A stretch of 64,000 nucleotides of DNA from Linanthus parryae (Eukaryota; Streptophyta; Magnoliopsida; Ericales; Polemoniaceae): positions 144,857,368 through 144,921,367 of the forward strand of contig JALGPY010000001.1 of NCBI GenBank assembly GCA_023055425.1. The letters run 5' to 3'. Of the stretch, positions 52,555-64,000 are shown in pieces. Each line of letters begins with the position of its first letter. Positions within the stretch are counted from its first letter, which is position 1. The notes below the pieces were generated by a model. That model made no database searches, was not told where the DNA came from, and saw nothing but the letters and a program-made list of their open reading frames with translations. The position numbers and the translations under genes are program-made.

Positions 52555-54197
52555 TTATTAGATACTCGATGTGGATCTCACATTTTTCGAAATGTGCAGG
52601 ATCTAAAGAGAAGTAGAAGATTGGCTAAAGGTGAGATAGATCTGCGCGTTGGGAATGGAGCAAGAACTTGCTGCGTTGACCGTGGGCGTGTGCGAGCTAT
52701 CTCTGCCTTTAGGATTAGTTTTAGAATTAAATAATTGCTATTTTTTGTCTGCTATGAGCAGAAACATTATTTCTATTTCTTGTTTGGACAAGGAAGGTTT
52801 TATTATTTCAATAAAGAACAATTTTTTTTCCTTTTATTTGAATAATATTCACTATTTTAGTGCGCAATTATTTAATGGACTGTATGTCCTTGATCTAAGC
52901 AATCCTGTCTACAACATTAATACTAAGATGATTAAAATAAATGATTTAAATCCTGCTTACTTATGGCACTGTCGTTTAGGCCACATAAACGTGTATCTAG
53001 ACTCCATAGGGATGGACTACTAGACTCATTTGATTTTGAATCATATGAGACATGTGAGGCTTGTTTATTGGGAAAAATGACAAAGTCCCCTTTCAATAAG
53101 AAAGGTGAGAGGACTAATGAGCAATTGGCACTCATACATACTGATGTGTGTGGACCATTTTCCACGCCTGCTAGGGGTGGTTATGTCAACTTCATTACAT
53201 TTACTGACGATTACAGTAGATATGGATTTGTGTACCTCATGAGGGCCAAATCTGAATCCTTTGAAGTGTTCAAAGAATTCAAGAATGAAGTAGAGAAGCA
53301 ACTTGGCAAAAGTATCAAGGCTCTACGATCAGATCGTGGAGGAGAATAATTGAGCCTGGAGTTTGACGACTATCTTAGAGAGTGTGGGATCGTGTCCCAA
53401 CTCACTCCACCCGGAACGCCACAATGGAATGGCGTGTCTGAGAGGAGGAATCGAACCCTATTGGATATGGTTCGATCTATGATGTGTCAAACCGATCTTC
53501 CATTATCATTTTGGGCCCACGCTCTATTAAGTGCAGCTTTCACCATTAACCGTGTTCCATCTAAATCAGTCATGAAGACACAACATGAAATGTGGAGTGG
53601 GAGGCGTCCCACGCTGTCGTTCATGAGGATTTGGGGCTGCGATGTCTATGTAAAACGTTTACAATCAGACAAGCTAGGGACAAAGTCGGATAAGTGTAAA
53701 TTTGTGGGGTACCCTAAGGAAACTAAGGGTTACTACTTCTACAATTCCACCGAGAACAAAGTGTTTGTTGCTCGGACCGTCGTGTTTCTAGAAAGAGAAT
53801 TTGTCTCTAAAGAAGCAAGTGGGAGGACTGTAGAACTTGAAGAAGTTCAAGAACCACAAATCACTGAATCGATTATGGAACATAAACAAGAACCACAAAC
53901 AGTTGTGGAGCAACCTGTTCAGGTAACACAAGAGCTTCGTAGATCTAGTAGAGTGCGCCAGGAAACCGAGAGGTATGGACTTCTCGTGACTGATTCCGGT
54001 GACACGATGCTCATAGATGATGAGCCTACTACCTATGAAGAGGCCATGAAAGGCCTAGACTCTGAGAAGTGGCTAGAAGCCATGAGATTCGAGATGGAAT
54101 CCACGTAAACCAACAAATTATGGACTTTGGTGGAACCACCCGAAGGGGCGCGACCCATAGGATGCAAGTGGGTCTTCAAGAAGAAGATCAACATGGA
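52555..54197 (+). pseudogene. pol: Element D protease, integrase and start of RT
   Basis: The protease active site reads DTRCGSHI where DTGCGSHI is expected. A frameshift leads to a GAG-pre-integrase segment (about 52649-53020, ending YLWHCRLGHINVY), then another to the integrase: CEACLLGKM, HTDVCGPF (first D), LRSDRGGE (second D) and a TAA at 53347. It reopens with GTPQWNGVSERRNRTLLDM (third acidic residue) and WGCDVYVKRL. A further TAA at 54106 precedes the RT start (LWTLVEPPEGARPIGCKWVF), which is cut off at 54197. Confidence 0.92.
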
Positions 54198-55554
54198 TGG
54201 TTGTGCACAAGAGATTCCGGCGAGGAGACCTCCGTGTACACCGTATGTAGAGGATCAGGGATCGCACAGGAAGAGTGGGGTTGTGTGTAGGGAGAGAGTA
54301 AGTCAGTAGTAATGTCTGAGAGAGAGACAGAGGTTTGGCAGAGCTTTCGCGTATGGCAAGTGTGTTCTCCTTTGTATGGAAAGGGTAACGTCCTATATAT
54401 AGCAGAGAACATGACCGTTGTAGTGTGGTTAATGCGCCCATTGATGGCGGCTTAATTAGCTTAACCATAACGGCACGTTCGTCCGAGTATATAGGGACCG
54501 TTACAGCACGTTGTGCGCGAATACCGGAACCGTTACGAGGTTGACCGAGTTTGACCGGATTGACCGGGTTTATGGAGCTCGTGCCATAAATCTCTCAAAA
54601 CAGTTACTAAAGGTCGCGTGCGGGCTTGGCTCGCACGCGACAGGGCTTACTCTAGCCTCCAAACCACTAAGTCCCTACAAGTCCCGTGCAGTGGTATGCG
54701 AGGGCTCTGTCTCGCAGCCCCCACATGGATCAGCTCGGCTGGTGATCCAGTGTGTGTGGAGCACAATATGGTGTGCTGGATGGTTGCCACGTGGCCAAGA
54801 TCTGTCAGCTCAGAAAGCACTATCTACATTAGCCCCCTTTCTGCGCGTGAAGACTCATAGCTGTATAGACTTCCATGCGCGGAAACCAACATACGCGTTG
54901 CCGCCACGCACCAATTCAAATACGGGTAAGTTCAGCCCCCCGTGCGTGCCATTATGACCTAAAACCCCTAGAGTCGTGCCGTCTGGCTTCTAGGGTTTTA
55001 GGCGTGACATCAGCTTGTCCTGTGATTGCGCGATTCGACGGTGACGGTTGCGATTCGACTACTGAAAGGACGCAACCCTTCATTGTTTTTGGATAAATAC
55101 TTTGTATCCACTGTTGCAAAGCATCACTTCTTTCTCTTAAAGTGAATGGTACCCGGAGATCTTCGAGAGCAGATTCAGATAATCAATCATCAGTTCAAAA
55201 CTGCAAATCGTCTTCTTCAACTGTGTATATCCAAGCAAGATTTGCGAGAACAAGGTTGGCCTTGTTCAATTTCGATTTAAAATACCAGTGTATGCCTTGA
55301 ACTGCGTTGAATCTGTAGACCCATATAATCTGTTGAAACTTGTGAAGAAGCTTCAAGCTTTGGACCCAATTGCGGCTTGATTTCTCAATAATAAGGACCT
55401 TGGATAGGGTTTTGAAATCCCCTGATAATGCAACCCTCTAATTTCTGAAATTGATACCAGAAACTGTTCATCTTTCTTTCTGTGGATCTTGAATCTCGAA
55501 ATTCAAACTGAAGTAGCATATTTCTCCCCCCTTTTTTCTTGCTCTTCCGCAGGA
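54198..55554 (+). promoter_or_regulatory. Upstream region of the PMD gene
   Basis: 1.36 kb beginning at the break in element D. A TATA box (CTATATATAG, near 54400) and a second candidate (GATAAATAC, near 55092) lie on the plus strand. Two hairpin-forming inverted repeats are GTCGCGTGCG/CGCACGCGAC (about 54612-54641) and TGCGAG/CTCGCA (about 54698-54717). A polypyrimidine tract plus CTTCCGCAG at 55543-55552 looks like a 3' splice site right before the ATG, implying a 5' UTR intron. No LTR or TIR could be recognised here. Confidence 0.5.
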
Positions 55555-58500
55555 ATGGCCAAGACAAAAGGAACCAAACCCAACAAGGAGGACGAAGAGA
55601 TCCCCGATCTCCCGCAGGCTTTGTGGCGAAAAGCCCCCTATTTAGGTGGCCAAGATTTCTATCATGCGAGGGTTAAGGCGAAGAGAATGCCTGCTCCTGT
55701 CCCAATTGAGGGATCGCTAACACTGACTCGCCCAGTTAACTCAGCCTTGCTCGAGTTAATTGGCTCCGAGGATGTGGTTCGACTGGGAATCGAAAATGGG
55801 TACTTCCCCTACACTGCGATTTCTACCCAAGCTTTTGTCCAGAAACTGGACTACATGGATGAGTGGATCGACCACGTGTTGACCAATCATGCCGCGACTC
55901 TTGATGAAGCCGGCGTATACTTCGCTGTTCGTGCTATGAAGGGTGCTGCCGTGAAGCTGGACCAGTCCATGCTTCTAGACCTTCTTTCCCGCTACTCGCC
56001 TGCGACTCACACATTTCATTTCGCTGAGTTCGAGGCTGCCCCTACACTCGAGGACGTGCAGATGTTGTACGATCTTTCTCCCATGGGCGAGGTGGACCCT
56101 TTGAGTCCTTTGAGGACGGCTGCGGAGATTGCCTTGTACACGCAGATGGAGGAATGCCTGGCAGAGGTAAAGAAAATCTCCACCCGATGGACTACTACGA
56201 AAGCCCTTCCAAACTGGCAATTGGTTGATACGTCTGCGAAGAACACCTGGAACAAATGGTTGCAGTACTTCTTTCGAGACTATGCGAACAGCAGCATCAC
56301 TAAGAAGCTTCTGACTGAGAACCCAGAGGCCGAGAATTATGTGGAGGGTAAGGGCTATCACTTGACCCTCTGTGCTTTCCTCTGTGCTTGGTTGTCGAGG
56401 TACTTGATCGACGGTCACCCACATGATGGGGTCTTTTACCATGTTCTGCCACTTGCTGTGAGGCTCGCCCTTGGCCAGAGAGTCGCACTCGGACCCTTGG
56501 TCTTGGGCATGTTGTATTACAGGCTTGATCAGCTGGTTTTGGCCATGAAAGAGTCGCGTGGCCGCCTCGATGTACTAACTTTCGTCAACATCTCCTTTTT
56601 GACAATGTGGGTCTTCGAGCGGTGGCCATCCTATGCCCCAACTGCTCTCAAACCCGACAAGTGGTGTCCCTCAGGCGAGACGGAGGAGCGCAACAGCGGC
56701 AGAGCTGCGAGGTGGTTCGGAGCGAACAATACCAAGTGCGTTTGGAGCTTGATATGCGACAAACGGAAAGAGTTTACTGCCAGGCCCTATGCCACACGTG
56801 TTGAGAACGTGCGATGGTTTCCAAAGCTGTACCCCTCTAAGGGTGTTGTCTTCTCAGAAGAGCTCCTCTTCGAAGAGGGACCGCATTTCCATGAGCGCTA
56901 TCGCGAGTTCTTTTGCTGGTGTCTACGAGGTTCTCTTCCTGCCCTCGCAGAGCATATTCGTGAGCTCGCGCCAAGGTATGAGAGGATTACCGTGGATGTT
57001 GATCCCACTCGAGTTTCTCCCCAGTTCGGCTTTGATGCAGTGGCACCATCAATCTGGCCCCAGTCCATTATCAGAGGTTGTTATAAGCGCTTGCTAACAA
57101 AGGAGTGCAAGACAGTATTCATGAAAAATATTCCCTTTGAGCAGCCTGCAGGGACCCGCGAGGGTGGTTGTTCTCAGAACTGGCTCGCATACTGGATCGC
57201 CCAGCAGACGAGGATTGAGACGCAGTCGGCCGCGCAGCCGAGTAGAGCTCCCTTGATCAAGAGAAACTCTTTCCCGTTTCGCCCCAATTGCAGTCTGAGC
57301 GAGTCTGAGTACGGTTGCTACTCGTTGCTGGATCATGAGAACCATTTGTGCCCTGACGTCATTTTGAAGGAAAAGATCGCCGCAGTTAAGAAGGGCGACA
57401 CGCATGTCTTTAGATATAGTCAGGCATTTGCTAAGGTAAGCACTTTTTCCCGCGTGCGTTAAGATTCTTGATTTCCTTATGCGGATGCCTTTATTCTGTA
57501 CTGTTTGCTGTAGTGTCATGTGCGGAGATTCGCATCTGGTGATCGCTCCAAGTCATTGGTTAACACCCTTGTTGCCACCAGAAGACAAAAGCAGCCGTTT
57601 CTGCTAGCATGGAGGATGGACGCTGAGGTCAAAACCAAGGTTCGCGCAGTCATGAATGCTTTTGCTGACTCGCTGATAGACAATGCTCTGGCCTCGTCTC
57701 CTCCCGGAGATGATCCGTCCCCTCCAGCGACTGCGGCGCCGAGAGTGAAGAGACCCAGGAAAAAGGGAATTACAATTTCTTTCCCTAGAAGTGCTCCAAC
57801 TTCTCCCCCGGGGAGGTCCCTTTCTGTCAAGGATAGAGGCAAAGGTCGCATGCCCAGCAAAGTGCGGAAAGAGCTCGCAGTTGAGACTTTTGTTCCATTC
57901 GACCAAGAGGACGAAGGAGAGAGGAAGGAGCCCAGAGAGAGTGATGAAGAAGAAGAAGAAAGAACAGTTGTGATGCATGAGGAAGAATCAGGAGGTACTT
58001 CCGTCGCATTTTCTTTCCCATTATCGTAACTCCTTTGCACTTCTTTTCTTAAACCAATCATATCTTCGCATATGATGATGATGATGAGACCATTGGTGGC
58101 CTTTTGGCCAAGAGGCAAAAGAGAGATACCCGTTCTGGTGTTCCAGACGATCCCATAAGCGAGGACGTTCTTGCTGAGTCCAGGAAGACAGTCGCGGAGG
58201 CTGCTGAAAGAAGAAGGCAGCGGGAAGAGGAGGAGCTCGAGCGTGTGAGACAGCGGAGCCTCGGAGAGTAGCATGTTGACGACTTAGTGCGTCCAGTTGA
58301 CGAGGAAGACGAGCTTCCCGAAGAAGTGGCTCCTCATGCGGAGGAGGAAGATGAGGTTCCAGAAGAGGATGCAGCAGCCTTGGAGCAAGCTCAAGCAGAC
58401 TTCGAAGAGATCGCAGGCGGCGATAAAGGTGAGATCTTCAATCTCGCAGTATCTTATAGAGATGTCATTGTGGGTGCGTTAAAGCATGGTGTGTCAAAGG

Positions 58501-59505
58501 CTGACATTCGCCGTTGGCTAGTAGACAAGTGCGGAGAACCTTCAGGTAATCATTTGAGCGATACGCATGTACTAGGCCTTAGCAACTTGAGACAGAATCA
58601 TGACTGGTTTATTCGCATCCCAGGTCATGCTCCTTTTAAAGACTTGCTTAGTGAGGACACACTAATAGGACATGGTTCCACGTCTTTAGTGTATGACGAA
58701 GAGACTTCAATCCCACCTTCGCGTGGAGGTGCTTGCTCTTAGCTTAAGTAAAGATAGCAAAATATTATTCAATGCGAGTTACCTCATACCATCGCATTTT
58801 GTATCGCAGGCAATGTTGAGGAACATGCGCCGGAGCAAAGAAGTCAGCCTTCTGCGTCCTATGCTCCGATTCCGAGCCCCCATACTGAGAAGCCCGTCGT
58901 AGCTACTGATCACGCAGGTGAGCCTCTCGAGGATGTCATCGAACTTTCCGACGATGCTGAAGCTGGTGCTGTGCTAATGGATGAAGATGCCCATGCTGGC
59001 GCTGAGGAGGTAAGGACAAGTACTGCCGATGCTTCCGCATCTGAGAATGTCCCTCGCCAAGCGACCTCGGCTGTCACTTCGCCTCTGGCGATGACTGAGT
59101 CGGCGGCACCTATTCCTGCGTGGAGCTTTTGGGGCTCGCAGGTTGGGAATGCAGTCGCAGCTGGTGCGGCCTACACTCTTCCTTCTAACTATGAGGAGTT
59201 AGAGCTCGCGGCTGACAGGAGAGCTATGGAGCAAGGGCAGTCCTCAACGACTCCAGTAATGCGCATTCCTTCTCTTCGTGAGATTCTCGAAGGAACTGGT
59301 AAGTAATGATTCACTGTTCGCATTTCGCATGGTGCATTTGCGAGTTTGATAGCATAACTTTGGCTTTAACATTGCTTCAGGTTTGAAGCAAACTGATGTG
59401 GACTGGCTGGTCCGGATGCGCCTCACCTACCCCCGATCGTTTGCAAGATCTCTGGAGATAGGGCCCTTCGACAGGAGGCTGTTTCTTGACACGATTTCTT
59501 ACGTG
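55555..59505 (+). pseudogene. Plant mobile domain (PMD) gene, broken
   Basis: Exon 55555-57435 encodes 627 codons: the aminotransferase-like plant mobile domain, with HTFHFAEFEAAPTLEDVQML followed by YDLSPMG as the typical signature. GT-AG introns are clear at 57436-57513 and 59303-59381. The donor at 57995 is good, but the expected acceptor reads CTTCGCAT where CAG is needed. Later exons encode basic (KRPRKKG) and acidic linkers (PVDEEDELPEEVAPHAEEED) and a C-terminal block (PAWSFWGSQVGNAV, DVDWLVRMRLTYPRSFA). There is an in-frame TAG near 58270. The last exon is cut at 59505 by element C. PMD proteins act in gene silencing and meristem function (MAIN, MAIL1), and many copies are transposon-borne; which applies here is unknown. 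Confidence 0.8.
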
Positions 59506-61069
59506 TGTATGCAAGTGCACGGTCAAGTAGTAAGTGGAGTATTTTACGACTCCGAGTATCGAACCCAAGGGAATTTACGATTATTAGCTAATTAAGAATT
59601 AAATTTATGATACGTAAGTAACCGGTAAAAAGTGTTTGATTTGAAAGTTCGTCACTCACAAACAAGTGACTTAAACTAAATAACAACTAAGCTAAATGTT
59701 TTTAGAGAATTTTCACTTTTAAACGAAGATAACTTGTGATTGAATACGATTAATAAGGAAGAACTAGGCAATTGATGGTCCCTAGGGTTGTTAACGATTT
59801 TCGGGTTATGCATGAAACACTCTACTCACGTTCTAGTTATATCGGGTAATGCTCATCACGATCTTCTCTCGATCTCACGTGAATTTGTGTAAACAATAGA
59901 TTTCGGGTCCTCTCGGTCCACCTCCGTCTATTACTACAATCTAATTGATTTGCTAGACTTGTTCACCGGGTCCTATCGGTCCACCGAATTCACTAAGTTC
60001 TAACAACAATCAATCGAAACTACCCTCACACGATTAATCAAGTTTCTATCTCCTCTCGGTCTCAAGAAACTACAAGATCACCTAACTATTCTTTAACACG
60101 TCTCAAAGAATTCACTTTCGTGCAATTCCATCAACAAGTAGCGTTCTACGGGTGATCAAGCCAAGAACACTAAGAATTGAGTACATGAATAGATAAGCTA
60201 ACAAGAACGTTCATAGAATTTAAGCAAAAGCATGCTTCAAGTCCAAAATCCGGAAAATCATCCAACAAACCCTAGTTTCTCATCAATCACCTAGCTTTAA
60301 GAAGTTTAGCTAGACATAATATTGTTCAACATATCCAAAATAATGAAGTTCATGAAGAATAGAAGAAGAAAAGATGATCAAACGCTTGAATCTTCAATGT
60401 TGATGATCTTCCAAGCTCCAAGCTTTGTCTCCCTTCTTCCCTAGCTCCCAAGGCTTCAAAGATGCGTGAATATCCCTCTCTTAGGTCGTCCTCCTCGTTT
60501 TCTACCAGCTGGGCACGTTTTTTAATGAATAATAGCCGAAATTGCACTTCAACCCCTCTACTTTGTAATTCCCGGACAGAATTCTTTGCTGATTTTGCGC
60601 GGGCTGTATCTCCCTCATACGGACTCGTCTTCGGGCCTACCATATACCGTTGGAAAGCTACGGATGTCTACTTTCCAATGCCGCAAGCCTTGCTTCAAAA
60701 TTCTTTGTAGATTTTCCTGGGCATCGAAAAGAGTGCAGGCTGGTCCTGTGTGACTTTTCCAACTTTTCTTCGTTTGTGCGTCTCCTTTTCTCCTCTTAAT
60801 CTAGCTCCATTCCAAGCATATCCAAGCATCTCATAAGCTCCATTGCACCTATTTTACCTGAGATACACAACACTAAACAACCCGTGCAATTATCATAGCA
60901 AATATGAGAGAAAACATGCACAAATAAGCTAGAAACACAACTTTTCACTCTTAGGCTTAGAGATAGTCAAATTCACATATTTGCGCACATATCACATATA
61001 AATCATGTGAAATAAGCCTATTACAAGTAATATGGAAGTATTAAAATAACTCCTAAAAGGGAGTTATCA
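59506..61069 (-). repeat. 3' LTR of element C
   Basis: 1564 bp on the minus strand. It starts TGATAACTCCCTTTTAGGAG (terminal hairpin ATAACTCC/GGAGTTAT) and ends TGCACTTGCATACA. The first 30 bp resemble the element A LTR; the rest is different. No CGTACG or CGTATATACG palindrome array is seen. Confidence 0.88.
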
Positions 61070-61106
61070 AATACCCCCACACTTACCTTTTGCGCGTCCC
61101 GAGCAA
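61070..61106 (-). promoter_or_regulatory. PPT and pre-PPT hairpin, element C
   Basis: On the minus strand TTGCTCGGGACGCGCAA (one mismatch in the stem) is followed by AAGGTAAGTGTGGGGGTATT against the LTR. Confidence 0.85.
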
Positions 61107-63056
61107 CAAATCAAAATCCAACCACATTCTCACTTCATCCCACCACCAACAAGATACGAGCCAAGACAATTGCATACTATTCGAAACACCGTTGCATACA
61201 AATCTTGACTAGCCGACTCAATAACAAAATACGACTCAACAATGCAACGATATGATGCAAATGCAAGGTACGACTCGATCCTACACAACACATATTTACA
61301 CACGCACACAAAAGTATTTCTTTTTGGTTGAGATTGGGCAATCTCCATAAGCAAACTGGTAAGTCATCAGGCTCTCATATCCCCTTTGGAAACTCTACAA
61401 CCTCCATGATCGGCAGAATTTGCGGCCAGTTTCGTTAGACAGAACAAGCACGAGCACTTAATAATTTGCACTCACACACTCATCAGACATATCCCTAGTG
61501 CTTACCATCCGAGCTATTTATCCACGGGTTAAAACTGTTGAAGGCTTAGGACGGGTGGGATAGGTTATTTAGAAGCGTAGTCCTAAACGTCATGATATTC
61601 TCACATAACCCGTTTCTCACACTCCCTCACCGAAATCCAAGGAACCCAACCGAATCTCACATACTCCGGCCCTCATTCCCTCAATCCCGGTGCAATGCCG
61701 TTCTCGCGGCCACAAATGTGAAAGAGTGTCAGAAAGAATCATAGCTAATCCCTTCGGTTCCCTTGCAATTGCCAAAACACGCTCCTTTATTACCTTCTCA
61801 TTCCTTTCATTCTCTCTATTTTTTTTTTCTTTTTCTATCTCTCTCTCTTTTTTTTTATTTTTTATTTTTTATTTTCTCACTTGCCACAAATAATCAACGC
61901 ATGGAGCACAAGTAATACTGAATGAACCCGACGAGATAAAAATATCATGTAGATAATGTGGGGGTGGAATGTGCCAAATCAAAGAGATATAATAATAATC
62001 ATCGACACCCCCACACTCGATGTAAACCAACTCACAAAATTCGGTAGTCAAAGTGATACGTGCTTTCCAACCGATCCTCCTCATCACCTAAGATATAGAG
62101 AATAACATGAAAAACTAGCACGTCCTCCTATAATATCAATCAACCCCACCCCATATTGTGCGGAAAGAATGTCACGCACTACGGCACTCCACCTGTGATC
62201 GTGGTGTAAGGACACGATTCACCGCCACACCGAAGTGTGCTGCCATCTCTAACTCACCCTCACATCCCCTCGTAAGACGAAACCTGTAAGAGTATCCACA
62301 ACGAATGTATCAAATCAGCACACCCTCATCGAACCTCCCTAACTCGACTCCCTCTATCATGACGCATAGGAAAGGTCCATTCTAACAAGTGATGAAGGTC
62401 ACAATGAAAGGCTTCCTAGGCTAGAGGCTGTGAATAAAAGGGGTAAATGGATCGAAGAGGGTAACTAGTGGACCTAGGCTGTGAGACGGGACGTGAGGTC
62501 CCCATAAAAATCACTCGCACGACTGTTCCGTTGCCACTACGAGGAGGGTTGACGACTACCTAAATGACGGTGGTGTAGTACTAGTAGGATATCTAAGTCT
62601 GAGAGACAGTTACTTGCATTTCTAGTGCATAAGCTCTATAAGTCTTCCTACTCCAGATTCTCGCGTCTCTGCCTCACTTCGGATCTTCATACTCCTAGGG
62701 AATTCTATCATTAATCCCTCGCCAAGTTCAACTCATTTTGATTGCCCTTTCTCTTCAAAATTCAATTTTTAATTTTTATGGATTTTTCATTTTTTTTTCC
62801 ACTAATTCCTACTTTATATGCAAGGCCTGACACGAAAGAAGACTCGAAACTGACTCATTTCAGGTAGGTGGACTCAATTAAGTAAAGGTGCAAAATAAAA
62901 CAACTAACACATATATACACCGCTAATACATCACCATACGACACTATAACTAAACACGACATGGACCACGGATACGACACTATACGACACAATACGAACT
63001 AACAATCTATATGTGACAGGTTAATGCATACACGGACTGGCTAGTCAAGACTAAAA
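61107..63056 (-). other. Element C 3' non-coding module
   Basis: Contains GAGATTGGGCAATCTC (61330-61345, the conserved hairpin), a T/C-rich tract (61798-61875; A/G-rich on the element strand), the TAGGTAGTCGTCAACCC motif (62545-62562), the AGAAAGGGCAATC motif (62740-62752) and no conserved frame. Confidence 0.75.
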
Positions 63057-64000
63057 ATCCCCCCACACTAGACTGCGTCGTTGTCCTCAACGAATTTAGA
63101 GATCAATCAAGAGGACTCGGCAATTCTAATGCGAGGTGCGGTGAATCAACTCAGGAGCATCATCATCCTATGCCTCAACTACTTTCTGTTTCTTCCTACA
63201 GTCAGACTCAGGCGCCTTAACTCTCAACAGTTTCATTGCACGAAAAGTAGCAATTCAAATTTAGAGATAATATTTGCTACATGCACGTGACAAGTTCTGT
63301 AGACAAAATTGACCAATTAAGTGCAAATTTCAGACGAATTCAGCAATCAATCCAACAAATCATATGCAAGTGCCTCAACTCAATTAAAAGAGAGAGTTTA
63401 GCGATACCTGAAGCCTTGGAGTGCCATTCTAACGGGGCTGGATCGACTAAATCAGTCAATAACGGTACGGTTGACTGATTTTACAGTAACTTTCGCGATG
63501 TGAGATTTTTAGCTCAACGGCTTCTCCTGATTGTCGCCTTTATAATCCCGCAAACGGTTTGCTATAATTCCAACTGGTTCAGAACGAATTGGCAAATTTG
63601 TTTGAGTAAAACCCTATCTTCTCCACTGCCTACACTTTTCACACAACTGACCCAATAACCACCATTACACCTACAGCCTACCCTCCTAATCACCGGACCT
63701 GCAACCACCACCATTCGCTACCAAATCCAACCAATTCCTCCATGAAAACCGATTGACCCACTTGCTGACCCAACATCACAGCCACGACCTCTAACAGACC
63801 CGAGTACCGAAACAAACCAGCAACAACAGTACACCGAATCAATCCACCACGAGGCCGCCATTGAATTCAGCCTGAAGCTCAAACCAGTAGAAGCAGCGAA
63901 GAACAGAGTCTGAATCTACCTGATTCAGTTTGAAACCGCGACCCACAAAGAAGCCATGGCAGCGCCGCAAGAAAAGGAGGAGATCCCCCAAGCTTACCTC
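63057..64000 (-). other. Element C internal region upstream of the 3' module, unresolved
   Basis: On the minus strand, a PPT-like AGTGTGGGGGGAT (63057-63069) lies just after GAGGACAACGACGCAGTC, as in element A after ORF3. Farther upstream only a short frame starting near 63230 (MKLLRVKAPESDCRKKQ) precedes it, so the ORF3 body may be deleted. The remaining 0.7 kb has intron-like GT...AG signals (GCTTCAG|GTATCG, TTTTGTCTACAG) and an ATTATAAAGG TATA-like word near 63540, compatible with a promoter or leader. No function can be assigned. Confidence 0.4.

Larger units (their letters stand above)
48527..54197 (+). mobile_element. Element D: 5' part of a Ty1-copia retrotransposon
   Basis: It has a 5' LTR, a tRNA-iMet PBS, a long leader, gag, protease, integrase and the first residues of RT. 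It stops at about 54197, where unrelated sequence begins. The 3' LTR and most of RT and RNase H are missing from the window. Several stops and frameshifts show it is old or inactive. Family relative of the solo LTR at 37333-38775. Confidence 0.92.
59506..64000 (-). mobile_element. Element C: Athila/Tat-like retrotransposon, 3' part
   Basis: Read on the minus strand: a 3' LTR (61069-59506), a PPT, and upstream of it the same ordered 3' motifs as A and B (hairpins, GAGAAAGGGCAATC, TAGGTAGTCGTCAACCC, PPT-like tract). It continues off the right edge. It inserted in a coding exon of the PMD gene; the left flank is ACGTG, and the partner duplication would lie outside the window. No pol is visible. 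Confidence 0.85.

Noticed and set aside
54198..55150. LTR of a PMD-carrying retrotransposon
   Set aside because: A TG start and TATA boxes can be found, but there is no matching second LTR, PBS or clear CA end in the window.
57516..58274. 252-codon minus-strand frame over the PMD linker exons
   Set aside because: Ser/Leu-rich antisense of an acidic coding region; the plus strand has proper splice junctions and domain context.

Overview
The window is nuclear DNA from a flowering plant, most likely a eudicot. It holds one intact-looking host gene and a deep stack of transposable elements. The host gene is a plastid-targeted carotenoid cleavage dioxygenase of the CCD4 class (minus strand, 3150-5904, two exons). 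No prokaryotic operons, CRISPR arrays or rRNA genes are present.

Layout. 1-3149 is intergenic DNA downstream of CCD4, with a diverged duplication (1-415 and 2335-2715) and a Stowaway-like MITE (873-1127). CCD4 follows. 5905-14332 is AT-rich and packed with non-autonomous DNA transposons: a long-TIR element (6871-9592) with two hAT-like elements nested inside it (7318-8020 and 8528-9374, each with a perfect 8-bp target duplication), and two more hAT-like elements (10169-10710 and 11437-12098). A 1.3-kb deleted LTR element occupies 14338-15622.

16270-46998 is a Mutator-like element with matching TIRs and a 9-bp duplication. It carries a captured coding fragment and was split by a 29-kb Athila/Tat-type Ty3-gypsy element (element A, 17395-46489, TSD GTGAT). 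A's pol was split in turn by a second Athila/Tat-type element (element B, 21930-35471, TSD ATCAG), and its integrase by a solo copia LTR (37333-38775). 47190-48177 is a PIF/Harbinger-like element. 48527-54197 is the 5' part of a decayed Ty1-copia element (D). 54198-59505 is a broken multi-exon plant-mobile-domain (PMD) gene. 59506-64000 is the 3' end of a third Athila/Tat-like element (C), on the minus strand and running off the window.

A and B share one plan: LTR, PBS for tRNA-Asp, gag-protease-RT-RNase H-integrase, a conserved post-pol hairpin motif, a spacer, a third ORF (ORF3) in the position of env, a long 3' non-coding module, PPT, LTR. Both are decayed: A has frameshifts and stops, and B has two in-frame TAG codons at probable CAG sites. 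Counted by eye, sister LTRs differ by about 1% in B and slightly more in A, which agrees with the nesting order.

The most unusual observations are these. (1) Element A carries beside its LTR a complete reverse-complement copy of a mature tRNA-Asp(GTC), CCA included, instead of the normal 18-nt PBS; its only departure from the consensus is at T-loop position 58, the usual m1A site. (2) A and B each carry their own family of perfect short palindromes (GTCTTCGTACGAAGAC and CTGCGTATATACGCAG) in arrays that end about 75-80 bp upstream of the LTR TATA-like box. The arrays recur in the spacer before ORF3, and their copy number differs between sister LTRs. (3) A, B and C share a set of conserved hairpins and a second PPT-like tract between ORF3 and the 3' LTR.
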